From JBGAHD01 sp044226395 (GTDB taxonomy: Bacteria; Pseudomonadota; Gammaproteobacteria; Xanthomonadales; Ahniellaceae), in NCBI GenBank assembly GCA_044226395.1, contig JBGAHD010000005.1, positions 248,001-312,000 on the forward strand: DNA of 64,000 nucleotides, read 5' to 3'. This document shows, in pieces, positions 44,686 to 53,288 of the stretch (positions are counted from its first letter, which is position 1; the number at the start of each line of letters is the position of its first letter). Made by a program: the position numbers and the translations under genes. The notes beneath the pieces were generated by a model. The model was not told the origin of the DNA. It saw only the letters and a program-made list of their open reading frames with translations, and did no database searches.

Positions 44686-45681
44686 ATGATCGCGACACCC
44701 GCCCTGCCCCCCGACGCGCTCGCCGCCGCCGTCGCGCACCTGCGCGCGGGTGAAGTCGTGGGCATGCCCACCGAGACGGTTTACGGCCTGGCCGGCGATG
44801 CCGGCAATGACGAGGCCGTGCGCCGCATCTTCGCGCTCAAGGGTCGCCCGGCCGATCACCCGGTGATCGTGCACCTGGCCGATGCCGAGGCGCTCGATCA
44901 CTGGGCGCGCGAGATTCCTAGCGCCGCGCGCACGCTTGCCGCGCGCTTCTGGCCCGGGCCGTTGACCTTGATTCTGCGCCGCCAGCCGCACGTGAGCGAT
45001 CTGATCACGGGCGGTCAGGACACGGTAGGACTTCGCGTGCCGGCGCATCCGGTCGCACGCGCCTTGTTGCAGGCGTTTGGCGGTGGCTTGGCCGCGCCGT
45101 CGGCCAATCGTTTCGGGCATGTCAGTCCGACCACGGCCGAACACGTGCGCGAGGAATTCGGTGAGGCCGTGCCCGTGGTGCTCGACGGCGGACCCTGCGC
45201 GGTCGGGATCGAATCGACCATCGTCGATCTCAGCGGCGACACGCCGCGCGTGCTGCGTCCGGGCGCGATTGACGCGAGCGACTTGGCCAGCGCCTTGGGT
45301 CAACCCGTGGCCAGTGGCGGCGTGGCGGCGAGCCCGCGCGTCTCCGGCGCATTGAAGTCGCATTACGCGCCGCGCACGCCGGCGCAATTGCTCGCGCGCG
45401 AGGCCTTGCTCGCGGAACACGCGGCCGCGCGGCGCGATGGCGAACGCGCGCTCGCGCTCAGTCGCGCGCCCTTGCCCGCCGGCGTCGATGGCCTGGTGCT
45501 GCCCGATGACCCGACCAGCTACGCGCGGCATCTCTACGCGGCCTTGCGCCGCCTCGACGCCGAAGGCGCCGATCGCATCCTGATCGAGGCGCCGCCCGAC
45601 GACAACGCCTGGCTCGCCGTGCGGGATCGACTGCGTCGCGCCAGCGCGGGCACGGACGTCGACGACGACGATCAGCCCTGA
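44686..45681 (+). CDS. L-threonylcarbamoyladenylate synthase, Sua5 type
   Basis: The 331-aa enzyme makes threonylcarbamoyl-AMP from threonine, bicarbonate and ATP, the first step of t6A tRNA modification. The YrdC domain shows GMPTETVYGLAGDA, FALKGRPADHPVIVH, FWPGPLTLIL, VGLRVPAHPVA and AAPSANRFGHVSPTTA. It continues into the extra Sua5 C-terminal domain (ASPRVSGALKSHYAPRTPAQ), so this is the long Sua5 form and not the short TsaC/YrdC. The acidic tail (DVDDDDQP) is unusual but probably neutral. It may be co-transcribed with the sigma-factor gene. Confidence 0.93.
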   Translation: MIATPALPPDALAAAVAHLRAGEVVGMPTETVYGLAGDAGNDEAVRRIFALKGRPADHPVIVHLADAEALDHWAREIPSAARTLAARFWPGPLTLILRRQPHVSDLITGGQDTVGLRVPAHPVARALLQAFGGGLAAPSANRFGHVSPTTAEHVREEFGEAVPVVLDGGPCAVGIESTIVDLSGDTPRVLRPGAIDASDLASALGQPVASGGVAASPRVSGALKSHYAPRTPAQLLAREALLAEHAAARRDGERALALSRAPLPAGVDGLVLPDDPTSYARHLYAALRRLDAEGADRILIEAPPDDNAWLAVRDRLRRASAGTDVDDDDQP

Positions 45682-45858
45682 CGCGCGACCCCGCGCCGAA
45701 GGCAATCGCGCCTTTCGCGCGGTATCTCGCCCCGGATGATGCGCGTGCATCCACGCGAATGATGACTGGTGCCCTCGCGCGCGATCACGCGATCACGCGG
45801 ACGATGATCACCCCTCTCGCGCGCGACTGCCCTCGAAGTCCAAACTCCGAAACGCAAC

Positions 45859-45878
45859 GCGGCGCCCGAAGGCGCCGC
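45859..45878 (-). terminator. Hairpin downstream of gap
   Basis: GCGGCGCC and GGCGCCGC pair with an 8-bp stem; on the minus strand the loop is TTCG. It lies 26 bases after the gap stop and is followed by GTTGCGTTTCGG, a weak T-rich tail. Confidence 0.6.
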
Positions 45879-45904
45879 GCCGTATCCCTATCAATCGCGC
45901 GCGA

Positions 45905-46918
45905 TCACTTGGCCGCCATCAGGGCCAGCGTGGTGTCGAGCATGCGATTGGAGAAGCCCCACTCGTTGTCGTACCACGCCAGCACCTTGACCAGGTTGCC
46001 GCCCATGACCTTGGTCAACGAGGCGTCGTAGATCGACGACAGCGGGTTGTGGTTGAAGTCGACCGAGACCAAGGGCTTCTTGGTGATGCCGAGCACGCCC
46101 TTGAGGCGACCCTCGGCGGCTTCGGTCACGGCCGCGTCGATTTCGGCGTGGGTGGTGGCGCGCGCGGCCTGGAACACCAGGTCCACGACCGAGACATTGA
46201 TCGTCGGCACGCGCATCGCGAAACCGTCGAGCTTGCCGTTCAATTCCGGCAGCACCAGGCCCACGGCGGCGGCGGCGCCGGTCTTGGTCGGGATCTGCGA
46301 CATCGTGGCGCTGCGCGCGCGACGCAGATCCTTGTGGAAGACGTCGGTCAGCACCTGATCGTTAGTGTAGGCGTGGATCGTGGTCATCAGGCCCTGCACG
46401 ATGCCGATCTTTTCGTGCAGCACCTGGGCCAGCGGCGCCAGGCAGTTGGTCGTGCACGAGGCGTTGGAAATCACCGTGTCGCTGGCCTTGAGCGTGCCGT
46501 GATTGACGCCGTAAACGACGGTGGCGTCGACGTCCTTCTCGCCCGGCGCCGAGATGATCACCTTCTTCGCGCCACCGGTCAGATGCGCGCCGGCCTTGGC
46601 CTTGGAGGTGAACAGGCCCGTGCATTCCAGCACCACGTCCACGCCATGCTGGCCCCAGGGCAGCTTGGCCGGATCGCGCTCGGCGAAGACCTTGATGCGG
46701 TCGCCGCGGATCACCAGGGCATCGCCATCGACCTTGACCTCGTGCGGGAAGCGGCCGTGCGCGGTGTCGTACTGCGTGAGGTGCGCGTTGGTTTCGGCGT
46801 CGCCGAGATCGTTGATCGCGACGATCTGGATGTCGTTCGTGCGATTGGCCTCGTACAGCGCGCGCAGGATGTTGCGACCGATGCGGCCGTAGCCGTTGAT
46901 GGCGACCTTGATTGCCAT
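45905..46918 (-). CDS. gap: Glyceraldehyde-3-phosphate dehydrogenase, type I
   Basis: The 337-aa enzyme oxidises glyceraldehyde-3-phosphate to 1,3-bisphosphoglycerate in glycolysis. The Rossmann start is KVAINGYGRIGRNILRAL, and AINDLGD places an Asp at the NAD-specificity position. The catalytic Cys is in SNASCTTNCLAPLAQ near residue 153. HAYTNDQ, RRARSATMSQIPTKTGAAAA and WYDNEWGFSNRM are all standard. It is a single gene behind a 137-base upstream gap, with a hairpin terminator. pgk, pyk and pfp lie elsewhere in the window. Confidence 0.97.
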   Translation of the reverse strand: MAIKVAINGYGRIGRNILRALYEANRTNDIQIVAINDLGDAETNAHLTQYDTAHGRFPHEVKVDGDALVIRGDRIKVFAERDPAKLPWGQHGVDVVLECTGLFTSKAKAGAHLTGGAKKVIISAPGEKDVDATVVYGVNHGTLKASDTVISNASCTTNCLAPLAQVLHEKIGIVQGLMTTIHAYTNDQVLTDVFHKDLRRARSATMSQIPTKTGAAAAVGLVLPELNGKLDGFAMRVPTINVSVVDLVFQAARATTHAEIDAAVTEAAEGRLKGVLGITKKPLVSVDFNHNPLSSIYDASLTKVMGGNLVKVLAWYDNEWGFSNRMLDTTLALMAAK

Positions 46919-47055
46919 GATGCGATTCCTTCGGGCGAGAGAGCGGACGTTGAGCGCGGCATTTTAGCCGGTCGCGCCGGCCCGGCGCACGCGGACGCGC
47001 GAAAGCGGCCCGCGCCAGCCATGACTTTCCGGCATGTACCGCGCGCCCCGCGCGG

Positions 47056-47646
47056 TCAGTGACGCTGGAACCGTGGCAACCAGTGCGACAGGCGCGCCAG
47101 GCGTTCGATCGGGTCTTGCAGCTGCAGCAGCTGCTGTCGCTCTTCGTTGTCCAGCGGAAGGATCTCGGCCAGGCGGAAGGCGACCCAGGCGGCATCGTCG
47201 AGCCGGGCGCGCGGCGCGCGCGCGAGATCGGCGTCGAATTTTTCGGCCACGCGTTCGAGGATGGTGGCGAGCAAGCCATGCTCGGGCGGCACTGGCAGGA
47301 CCGGATCGATCTCGAGCAAGCGCACGCGACCGATCACCAGGCCCGAATCGCGCACGCGCGTGTGCTCGACATGAAAGCGCGCCTCGCCGCGCGCGGTGAT
47401 GCCCAACAGACCATCGGCGCCGACCGAGAAATCGACGATGCGCGCCAGCGTGCCGAAGGCGGCGGGCACCGCCGGCTCGCCCGCCTCGCGACCGCGCACG
47501 ATCAGGCACACGCCAAAACCGGTGTTGGTGCGCGTGCAGTCGCGCACCATGTCGATGTAACGCCGTTCGAAGATGCGCAGATCCAGGCGGCCGCCGGGAT
47601 AGAGCACGGTCGACAGCGGAAACAGAGGCAGTTCGAGTTCGCTCAC
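47056..47646 (-). CDS. Lon N-terminal-domain (LON substrate-binding-like) protein
   Basis: The 196-aa product is a stand-alone LON peptidase substrate-binding domain: ELPLFPLSTVLYPGGRLDLR, then IFERRYIDMVRDC, GFGVCLI and FGTLARIVDF. A helical tail ends it (LADNEERQQLL-like near residues 165-185). It lacks the AAA and protease parts of Lon. The role of these widespread bacterial proteins is not settled; substrate recognition is assumed from the fold. It lies on the same strand as gap and the lipoprotein gene. A 30-base palindrome stands 28 bases upstream of its start. Confidence 0.88.
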   Translation of the reverse strand: MSELELPLFPLSTVLYPGGRLDLRIFERRYIDMVRDCTRTNTGFGVCLIVRGREAGEPAVPAAFGTLARIVDFSVGADGLLGITARGEARFHVEHTRVRDSGLVIGRVRLLEIDPVLPVPPEHGLLATILERVAEKFDADLARAPRARLDDAAWVAFRLAEILPLDNEERQQLLQLQDPIERLARLSHWLPRFQRH

Positions 47647-47673
47647 GCCGCGATGTTAGCAGCGCCATCAGCG

Positions 47674-47703
47674 GCGAATGGCCGCCGCGCGGCGGCCATT
47701 CGC
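47674..47703. terminator. Perfect 30-base palindrome between lipoprotein and LON-domain genes
   Basis: The left arm GCGAATGGCCGCC (47674-47686) and right arm GGCGGCCATTCGC (47691-47703) flank GCGC, itself self-complementary. It lies 23 bases after the lipoprotein stop and has no T-run. It is likely a transcript-end hairpin or mRNA-stability element. Confidence 0.5.
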
Positions 47704-47725
47704 GACGTTTCGATCGGCGCGTGGA

Positions 47726-48172
47726 TCAGTGTTCGGCGACGACCTCGGCGCGACCATCGTCGTACACCAGAATGTGCAGATACTGGCCGACGTTATTGGG
47801 CGAGCCGTAGACCATCATGTCCCAGCGATCGCCCGAGCGCGCGGTTTCCTTGACGTAGAACGACTCGCGCGGGATCTGACGATCGGTGAGGTATTTGTCG
47901 AGCGCGGCGTTACCACGCGTGAAGGCATCCTGCACGTTGGCCACCGGCGTGCCGCCGATCGCGTCGGCGGGAATGGCGGTGATTTCCTTGACCGGCGGCG
48001 GCGCTTGCGGCGGCGCGCTCATCGGCGCGGACGGCGCGGGCGTGGCGGCTTCGGCCGGTGCTTCGACGGCGGGCGGCGCCTCGTCCTTGGGCGTGGCCGG
48101 CGGCGTTTCGCCACCGCACGCGGCGAGCACGGCGGTCACCAGGGTCAGGGTCAGTGCGCGGGAGGTTTTCAT
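47726..48172 (-). CDS. Small lipoprotein
   Basis: The 148-aa product has a lipoprotein signal with lipobox LAACGG (Cys near residue 19). A Pro/Ala-rich linker follows (about 22-62), then a small folded domain of about 85 residues (NVQDAFTRGNAALDKYL, RESFYVKETARSGDRWDMMV and YLHILVYDDGRAEVVAEH). It should be anchored in the inner or outer membrane. The family is not recognised. It starts 30 bases after mpl on the same strand, so it is probably expressed with it. Confidence 0.8.
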   Translation of the reverse strand: MKTSRALTLTLVTAVLAACGGETPPATPKDEAPPAVEAPAEAATPAPSAPMSAPPQAPPPVKEITAIPADAIGGTPVANVQDAFTRGNAALDKYLTDRQIPRESFYVKETARSGDRWDMMVYGSPNNVGQYLHILVYDDGRAEVVAEH

Positions 48173-48202
48173 TTCGGTCTCCAGGGTGGGACGTTGCGGC
48201 GG

Positions 48203-49564
48203 TCAGCGCGCGAGTTCGTCGTGGAAGCGCCGGGGCGCGTTCTCGAAGCCGCCATTGGACATGAACACGACGTGGTCGCCCGCTCGCGCGCGCGACAACA
48301 GCCGGGCAATCAATTCATCGACCGTGGCCGCGGTCTCGCCGCGCCCGGACAAGGCCGCGGTGACGCGCTCGGCGTCCCAGGGCAGTTCCGGTCGCTTGAG
48401 CAGGACCACGGCGTCGGCATCGGCCAACGAAGGCGCGAGGTCGGCGGCATGGGCGCCGGCGCGCATGGAATTGCTGCGCGGCTCCAGCCCGACCAGGATG
48501 CGCTCGCGACCCACGCGCGCGCGCAAACCCGCGAGCGTGGTCGCGATGGCCGTGGGGTGATGCGCGAAATCGTCGTACACGTGAATGCCGCGTCGCTCGC
48601 CTAGCAGTTCCATTCGACGCTTGGGCGCGCGGAAAGTTTCCAGCGCCGCGAGCGCCGTGGCCGGCGCCACGCCGACCGCGTGCGCGGCGGCGATCGCGGC
48701 CAAGGCATTCATCACGCTGTGACGGCCAAGCATCGACCACGTCGCGCGGCCCACGCGCGCGCCCTCGTGAAACAGATCGAACACGGAACCATCGGCGGCG
48801 ATCAGTTCGGCGCGCCAAGCCACGTCCTCGCGCGAAATCGCGAAGTGTTCCACCGGGGTCCATCGGCCGGCCTTCAGCACGCGCGCCAGGGCTTCGTCCT
48901 CGCCGTTGACGATCAGACGGCCATGGCCCGGCACGATGCGCACGAGATGATGGAACTGACGCTCGATCGCGGCGAGATCGGGAAAAATGTCGGCGTGGTC
49001 GTATTCGAGGTTGTTCAACACCGCGACGTGCGGCGCGTAGTGCACGAACTTCGAGCGCTTGTCGAAGAACGCCGTGTCGTACTCATCGGCCTCGACCACG
49101 AAATCGCGGCCTTGCCCCAGGCGCGCCGACACGCCGAAATTCTCCGGCACGCCGCCGACCAGAAACCCCGGGCGCGCGCCGGCCACGTCGAGAATCCACG
49201 CCAGCAGGCTCGTGGTCGTGGTCTTGCCGTGCGTGCCGGCCACCGCCAGCACGCGCCGGCCGCGCAGCAATTGCTCGCCCAGCCACTGCGGGCCCGAGAT
49301 GTAGCGCAGGCCCTCGTTCAACACGTGCTCCACCGCTGGGTTGCCGCGCGACAGGGCATTGCCGACCACGACCAGATCGGGCGCGGGCTGCAAATGCTCG
49401 GCGCGATAGCCGGACTTCAGCGTGATGCCGAGCGCCTCGAGCTGGGTGCTCATCGGCGGATAGATGTTTTGATCCGAGCCCTCGACCGCGAGACCTTGCT
49501 CGCGCGCGAGCGCGGCGATGCCGCCCATGAAAGTGCCGCAGATGCCCAGGATGTGCATGCTCAT
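48203..49564 (-). CDS. mpl: UDP-N-acetylmuramate:L-alanyl-gamma-D-glutamyl-meso-diaminopimelate ligase
   Basis: The 453-aa enzyme joins recycled murein tripeptide to UDP-MurNAc, saving three ligation steps in peptidoglycan recycling. It is a Mur ligase: an N-terminal Rossmann-like stretch MHILGICGTFMGGIAALARE typical of Mpl, the ATP loop VLAVAGTHGKTTTTSLLAWI near residue 110, FVVEADEYDTAFFDKRSKF, LNNLEYDHADIFPD, and the C-terminal HVYDDFAHHPTAIATTL. The Mpl-specific FDKRSKF separates it from MurC. It lies 16 bases after a membrane-protein gene and is followed by a lipoprotein gene. Confidence 0.95.
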   Translation of the reverse strand: MSMHILGICGTFMGGIAALAREQGLAVEGSDQNIYPPMSTQLEALGITLKSGYRAEHLQPAPDLVVVGNALSRGNPAVEHVLNEGLRYISGPQWLGEQLLRGRRVLAVAGTHGKTTTTSLLAWILDVAGARPGFLVGGVPENFGVSARLGQGRDFVVEADEYDTAFFDKRSKFVHYAPHVAVLNNLEYDHADIFPDLAAIERQFHHLVRIVPGHGRLIVNGEDEALARVLKAGRWTPVEHFAISREDVAWRAELIAADGSVFDLFHEGARVGRATWSMLGRHSVMNALAAIAAAHAVGVAPATALAALETFRAPKRRMELLGERRGIHVYDDFAHHPTAIATTLAGLRARVGRERILVGLEPRSNSMRAGAHAADLAPSLADADAVVLLKRPELPWDAERVTAALSGRGETAATVDELIARLLSRARAGDHVVFMSNGGFENAPRRFHDELAR

Positions 49565-49580
49565 GCCAGACCCATTCGCT

Positions 49581-50126
49581 TCAGGACGCGGCGCCGGTGG
49601 TGGCCGCGGGCGTGTCGAGCACGCTGTTGATGAAGGCTTGCACGAAGAACAACGACAGCGCGTGAATCACGCTCACCGCCGTGCCCGATTCCAGCGCGTG
49701 GCGGAACACGCGCGCCGTGGCCGCGATCGACCAGATCAACAGCACCAGCACGAACACCAACTGCAGCGCCTGCGCGGGCGTGAGCGTCTGCGCGTTCTGC
49801 GGAATGCGGCTGATCGCCAGCACGAAGGGAAAGCCCAGCAAGGTCATCAAGGCGCCGATCGCGACCAGGGCGGTGGCCGTCTGCACGAAGCGCGGCTCGC
49901 GCTTGTGGATCATCAGCACCACGTAGGGAAACAGCACCTGCGCCAAGTTCGAGCAGCCGATCTGCGCGAGATTGCCACCGCGCTCGCCCAGCGCCGCCGA
50001 CACCAGCAGATCGATGGCGATGGCCACGAAGATCGTCACGCCGAGCAGGCCCGGCGAATACGGCAGATCCTGCGGTCCGCGGCGCATCAACATCAGGTCG
50101 CGGAAGAGGGCAAGCAAGGACATCAT
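49581..50126 (-). CDS. Multi-pass membrane protein, upstream partner of mpl
   Basis: The 181-aa product has about five membrane helices (GLLGVTIFVAIAIDLLVSAA, a segment near 60-75, TALVAIGALMTLLGFPFVLA, LVFVLVLLIWSIAATARV, and a last one near 150-170). The layout resembles Yip1-like small membrane proteins, but I do not assign a family with certainty. Two ATG codons overlap at the start (50126 and 50123). It lies 16 bases before mpl and is likely co-transcribed. It diverges from the TusA-like gene. Confidence 0.75.
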   Translation of the reverse strand: MMSLLALFRDLMLMRRGPQDLPYSPGLLGVTIFVAIAIDLLVSAALGERGGNLAQIGCSNLAQVLFPYVVLMIHKREPRFVQTATALVAIGALMTLLGFPFVLAISRIPQNAQTLTPAQALQLVFVLVLLIWSIAATARVFRHALESGTAVSVIHALSLFFVQAFINSVLDTPAATTGAAS

Positions 50127-50192
50127 GGGCGGGCTGCGTTCGGAGGGCGGATCATGTCATGCTCGTCGCGCTCAAGATACCTCGACCCGACC

Positions 50193-50423
50193 ATGGCCGA
50201 AGCCGACATCGTGATCGACGCGCGCGGCCTGCGCTGCCCCGAACCCGTGCTGCGTCTGCGCGCGACGCTGCGCGAGGCCGCGCCGGGCACGCGCGTTCGT
50301 CTGCTGGCGACCGATCCCCTGGCGCCCGTCGACGTCGAAGCCTATTGCCTGCGCGCCAGCCATCGTCTGCTCGACTCGCGCGAGCGCGACGGCGCATTCG
50401 AATTTTGGATCGAGCGCGGCTAG
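50193..50423 (+). CDS. TusA-family sulfurtransferase
   Basis: The 76-aa product has the TusA/SirA signature RGLRCPEPVLRLR, with the active Cys near residue 15 in the CPxP motif. A small alpha/beta fold follows, with ATDPLAPVDVEAYC and SRERDGAFEFWIERG. TusA proteins carry persulfide sulfur to tRNA thiolation, molybdenum cofactor or sulfur oxidation. The partner cannot be read here. No strong ribosome site precedes the ATG at 50193, and an upstream start in the same frame cannot be excluded. It converges with adk, 25 bases apart. Confidence 0.88.
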   Translation: MAEADIVIDARGLRCPEPVLRLRATLREAAPGTRVRLLATDPLAPVDVEAYCLRASHRLLDSRERDGAFEFWIERG

Positions 50424-50448
50424 CGCGCGCGAACGCCGCATGCGCGCC

Positions 50449-51018
50449 TCAGGCCGGCGCGCGCACCGCGTTGACGATGCGGTCGTAGACCTCGTCCATG
50501 CTGCCCACGCCGTCGATCGCGGCGAGCTTGCCCAGACCGCGGTAGTGCCCGATCAGGGGCGCGGTCTGTTCGTCGTAGACGCGCAAGCGTTCGCGAATGG
50601 CTTCGGGCGTGTCGTCGGCGCGGCCCTCGGCTTGCGCGCGACCGGCCAGGCGCGTCAGCAACAATTCGTTGTCGACGCGCAGCAGGATCACCGCGTCGAG
50701 CGGCTTGCCCAGGCGATGCAGCAGTTTTTCCAGCGCCGCGGCCTGCGCGAGATTGCGCGGATAACCGTCGAGGATGAAGCCGTTGACGCAATCGGCTTCG
50801 GCCAGGCGCGCTTCGAGCATGCCGAGCATGATGTCGTCGGAGACGAGCTGGCCCAGGTCCATGACCTTCTTCGCGGCCAGGCCCAGGGCGGTGCCGGCGC
50901 GCACCTGCGCGCGCAGCAAATCACCGGTGGAGATGTGCGCGATGCCGAGCATGGATTTCAGGCGGGCGGCCTGCGTGCCCTTGCCGGAGCCGGGCGCGCC
51001 CAGGAGAACAATTCGCAT
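50449..51018 (-). CDS. adk: Adenylate kinase, short-lid form
   Basis: The 189-aa enzyme interconverts ATP + AMP and two ADP. The P-loop is LLGAPGSGKGTQAARL at the start; ISTGDLLRAQV, GFILDGYPRNLAQAAALE and the lid Arg region GRADDTPEAIRERL follow. The lid is short, without the zinc-binding insertion, as in the roughly 187-aa enzymes of Xanthomonas. It diverges from pfp across 146 bases, and the pair is typical of Xanthomonadales. Confidence 0.96.
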   Translation of the reverse strand: MRIVLLGAPGSGKGTQAARLKSMLGIAHISTGDLLRAQVRAGTALGLAAKKVMDLGQLVSDDIMLGMLEARLAEADCVNGFILDGYPRNLAQAAALEKLLHRLGKPLDAVILLRVDNELLLTRLAGRAQAEGRADDTPEAIRERLRVYDEQTAPLIGHYRGLGKLAAIDGVGSMDEVYDRIVNAVRAPA

Positions 51019-51063
51019 CGTGCGTGGATTCCCTCAAGGCCCTGGGTCGCGTCGCGACTGTGG

Positions 51064-51073
51064 GCTAGAATGC
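51064..51073 (+). promoter_or_regulatory. Candidate -10 region of pfp (GCTAGAATGC)
   Basis: TAGAAT at 51066-51071 matches the -10 box in five of six bases. It lies about 94 bases before the GTG start, leaving a long leader. The identical 10-base word precedes the kinase gene at 36073. The -35 region is not conserved. Confidence 0.45.
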
Positions 51074-51164
51074 AAAAATAGTCGCGGCAACGCTAACGTT
51101 CCGCACCCCGCAAGTCAAATCGATACGAACGTTTGAAGCGCCCCCGCGGCGCAGGGAGCAGATC

Positions 51165-52433
51165 GTGGCCCAAGGCAATCTGTTGTACGCGCAGTCGGGT
51201 GGCGTCACCGCCGTGATCAATGCCACCGCCGCCGGCGTGATCGAGACCGCGCGCAAGCACAAGAAGACCTTTCCGAAGGTGTTCGCCGCGCGCAACGGCA
51301 TCATCGGCGTGCTGCGCGAGGAACTGATCGACACCGGCGCCGAGTCCGCCGCCGACATCGCCGCGCTCGCGCACACGCCCGGTGGCGCGTTCGGATCGTG
51401 CCGCTTCAAGCTCAAGAAGTTCGAGGACAACCGCGCGCAATACGAGCGCCTGATCGCGGTGCTGCGCGCGCATGACATTCGCTATTTCCTCTATAACGGC
51501 GGCAATGATTCGGCCGATACCTCGAACAAGCTGTCCAAGATCGCGCAGCATTTCGACTATCCGCTGACCTGCATCGGCGTGCCCAAGACCGTCGACAACG
51601 ATCTGGTGATCACGGACAACTGCCCGGGCTTCGGCTCGGTCGCCAAGTACACGGCGGTGTCGGTGCTCGAGGCCAGCCTCGACGTGCGTTCGATGTACGA
51701 GTCTTCGACCAAAGTCTTCGTGATGGAAGTGATGGGCCGCCACGCCGGCTGGATTGCCGCCGCCGCGGGCCTGGCCGGCAAGAAGGCCAACGAGCCGCCG
51801 CACATCATCCTGTTTCCCGAGATCGTGTTCGACGAAGCCAAGTTCCTGGCCCAGGTCGAGGCCACGGTGAAAAAGGTCGGCTGGTGCACGGTCGTGGTCA
51901 GCGAAGGCGTGCGCAACGCCAACGGCGAATTCCTCGCCGACGTCGGCACGGTCGATGCTTTCGGCCACAAGCAGCTCGGCGGCGTTGGCGAGATGATCGC
52001 CAAGCTGGTCAAGGCCAAGCTCGGCCACAAGTATCACAACGCCCTGCCCGATTATCTGCAGCGCTCGGCGCGTCACCTCGCGTCCAAGACCGATGCCGAG
52101 CAGGCCTATGCCGTGGGCAAGGCCGCGGTGGAATACGCCAAGCGCGGCATGAACGCGGTGATGCCCGCGATCAAGCGCGTGTCCAACAAGCCCTATCGCT
52201 GGAAGATCGAACCGGCCAAGCTCGACGACGTGGCCAATCACGAAAAGAAGATGCCGGCGAATTTTATTCGCGCCGATGGCTTCGGCATCACCGCGCAGTG
52301 TCGTCGCTACCTGGAGCCGCTGATCCGCGGCGAGGCCTATCCGCCCTACGCCGATGGCCTGCCCAAGTACGTCACGCTCAAGAACACGCCGGTCAAGCGC
52401 AAGCTGCCGCGTTACGACATCGCCGATAAGTAA
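51165..52433 (+). CDS. pfp: PPi-dependent 6-phosphofructokinase
   Basis: The 422-aa enzyme phosphorylates fructose-6-phosphate using pyrophosphate and works in both directions. The phosphate-donor motif is NGGNDSADTSNK near residue 112, where ATP enzymes have a Gly in place of the Asp/Asn; GVPKTVDNDL carries the Lys that favours PPi. Other motifs are the substrate site NCPGFGSVAKYTA, VMEVMGRHAGWIAAA and VSEGVRNANGEFLAD. The Xanthomonas counterpart is an established PPi-PFK. The start is GTG with GGGAG upstream. An 11-bp hairpin ends the unit. The H+-pyrophosphatase gene lies 3 kb downstream. Confidence 0.93.
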   Translation: MAQGNLLYAQSGGVTAVINATAAGVIETARKHKKTFPKVFAARNGIIGVLREELIDTGAESAADIAALAHTPGGAFGSCRFKLKKFEDNRAQYERLIAVLRAHDIRYFLYNGGNDSADTSNKLSKIAQHFDYPLTCIGVPKTVDNDLVITDNCPGFGSVAKYTAVSVLEASLDVRSMYESSTKVFVMEVMGRHAGWIAAAAGLAGKKANEPPHIILFPEIVFDEAKFLAQVEATVKKVGWCTVVVSEGVRNANGEFLADVGTVDAFGHKQLGGVGEMIAKLVKAKLGHKYHNALPDYLQRSARHLASKTDAEQAYAVGKAAVEYAKRGMNAVMPAIKRVSNKPYRWKIEPAKLDDVANHEKKMPANFIRADGFGITAQCRRYLEPLIRGEAYPPYADGLPKYVTLKNTPVKRKLPRYDIADK

Positions 52434-52445
52434 TCGCACGCCGAG

Positions 52446-52473
52446 CACGCGCCCGCCGCCGCGCGGGCGCGTG
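52446..52473 (+). terminator. Terminator hairpin after pfp
   Basis: CACGCGCCCGC (52446-52456) pairs perfectly with GCGGGCGCGTG (52463-52473) around a six-base loop. A short T-rich AACCGGTTTT follows. It starts 12 bases after the pfp stop. Confidence 0.65.
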
Positions 52474-52550
52474 AACCGGTTTTCGCGCGAATTTCGCATC
52501 TGGAGGGAGCCCGGGCACGTCGTCCCGGCGCCCCACTCCGGAGAGCCATG

Positions 52551-53288
52551 ATGTCGATTCGCCCATTGTTCCAGCTGTGCCTCGTGATACTCGCGCTGGC
52601 CACCAGCGCCTGCGTGTCCACGCCCAAGCAGATCGCATTCAATCGCGGCGCGGAACCGATCAAGACCATCCAGGTCCTGCCCCTGCGGCATTCCGAGGTG
52701 GATCTGATGATCCTCAACAACCCCGGCTACAGTTTTGGATTGATCGGCTTCACCATCGCCGAGGTCAACCGCACCAGCAAGCGCGACACCTTGCGCGAAC
52801 ACGCCGCGGCCGCGGGCCTCGATCACGTGGCGGACCTGCGCGCGGCGTTCGATCAGGCCATGAGCGAGCGCGGTTACGCCGTGCGCTGGAGCGAGCCGGC
52901 GATGGAGCCGGAAAAGGGCCAGCACGCCAAGCGCGGCAGCGATGGTTTTCGCAAGACCTACGCGGCGATCGAGAGCGTCGACGCCATTCTCGATCTGAGC
53001 TTCGGCATGTTCGGCTATGTCGCCTCGGGCACGGGTGACTCGGCGCCGTATCGACCGACGGCGGTGTTGATCGCGCGGTTGCTCAGCGCCGATGGCAAGC
53101 GCGTGCTGTTCAGCGATTTCATCATCTACAACAACGCCTTCAATCAGAAGTCCGCGATCACGCTGCAACCCGATCCGGCCTATGCCTATCCCGACTTCGA
53201 CGATCTCGACGCGGCCGGCGCGACCGCGATCGAAGGCCTGCGCGTGGCCACGCGCGAGGCCGCGCGCACCTTGGCGAAGCAGCTATGA
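52551..53288 (+). CDS. Lipoprotein, 245 aa, function unknown
   Basis: The product has a signal with lipobox LATSAC (Cys near residue 21), so it should be membrane-anchored. The mature part has no named domain that I recognise. It shows a beta start (IKTIQVLPLRHSEVDLMILN) and a central DAILDLSFGMFGYV, and ends in an amphipathic helix. Of two ATGs at 52548 and 52551 the second has the better spacing to GGAGAG. It overlaps the next lipoprotein gene by four bases (ATGA), so the two products probably act together. Confidence 0.75.
   Translation: MSIRPLFQLCLVILALATSACVSTPKQIAFNRGAEPIKTIQVLPLRHSEVDLMILNNPGYSFGLIGFTIAEVNRTSKRDTLREHAAAAGLDHVADLRAAFDQAMSERGYAVRWSEPAMEPEKGQHAKRGSDGFRKTYAAIESVDAILDLSFGMFGYVASGTGDSAPYRPTAVLIARLLSADGKRVLFSDFIIYNNAFNQKSAITLQPDPAYAYPDFDDLDAAGATAIEGLRVATREAARTLAKQL

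Noticed and set aside
45780..45835. Repeated GATCACGC-like words in the sua5-gap gap, considered as a CRISPR-like or origin repeat
   Set aside because: The words are too short and irregular and there are no spacers; they fit the general GC-rich pattern of the genome.
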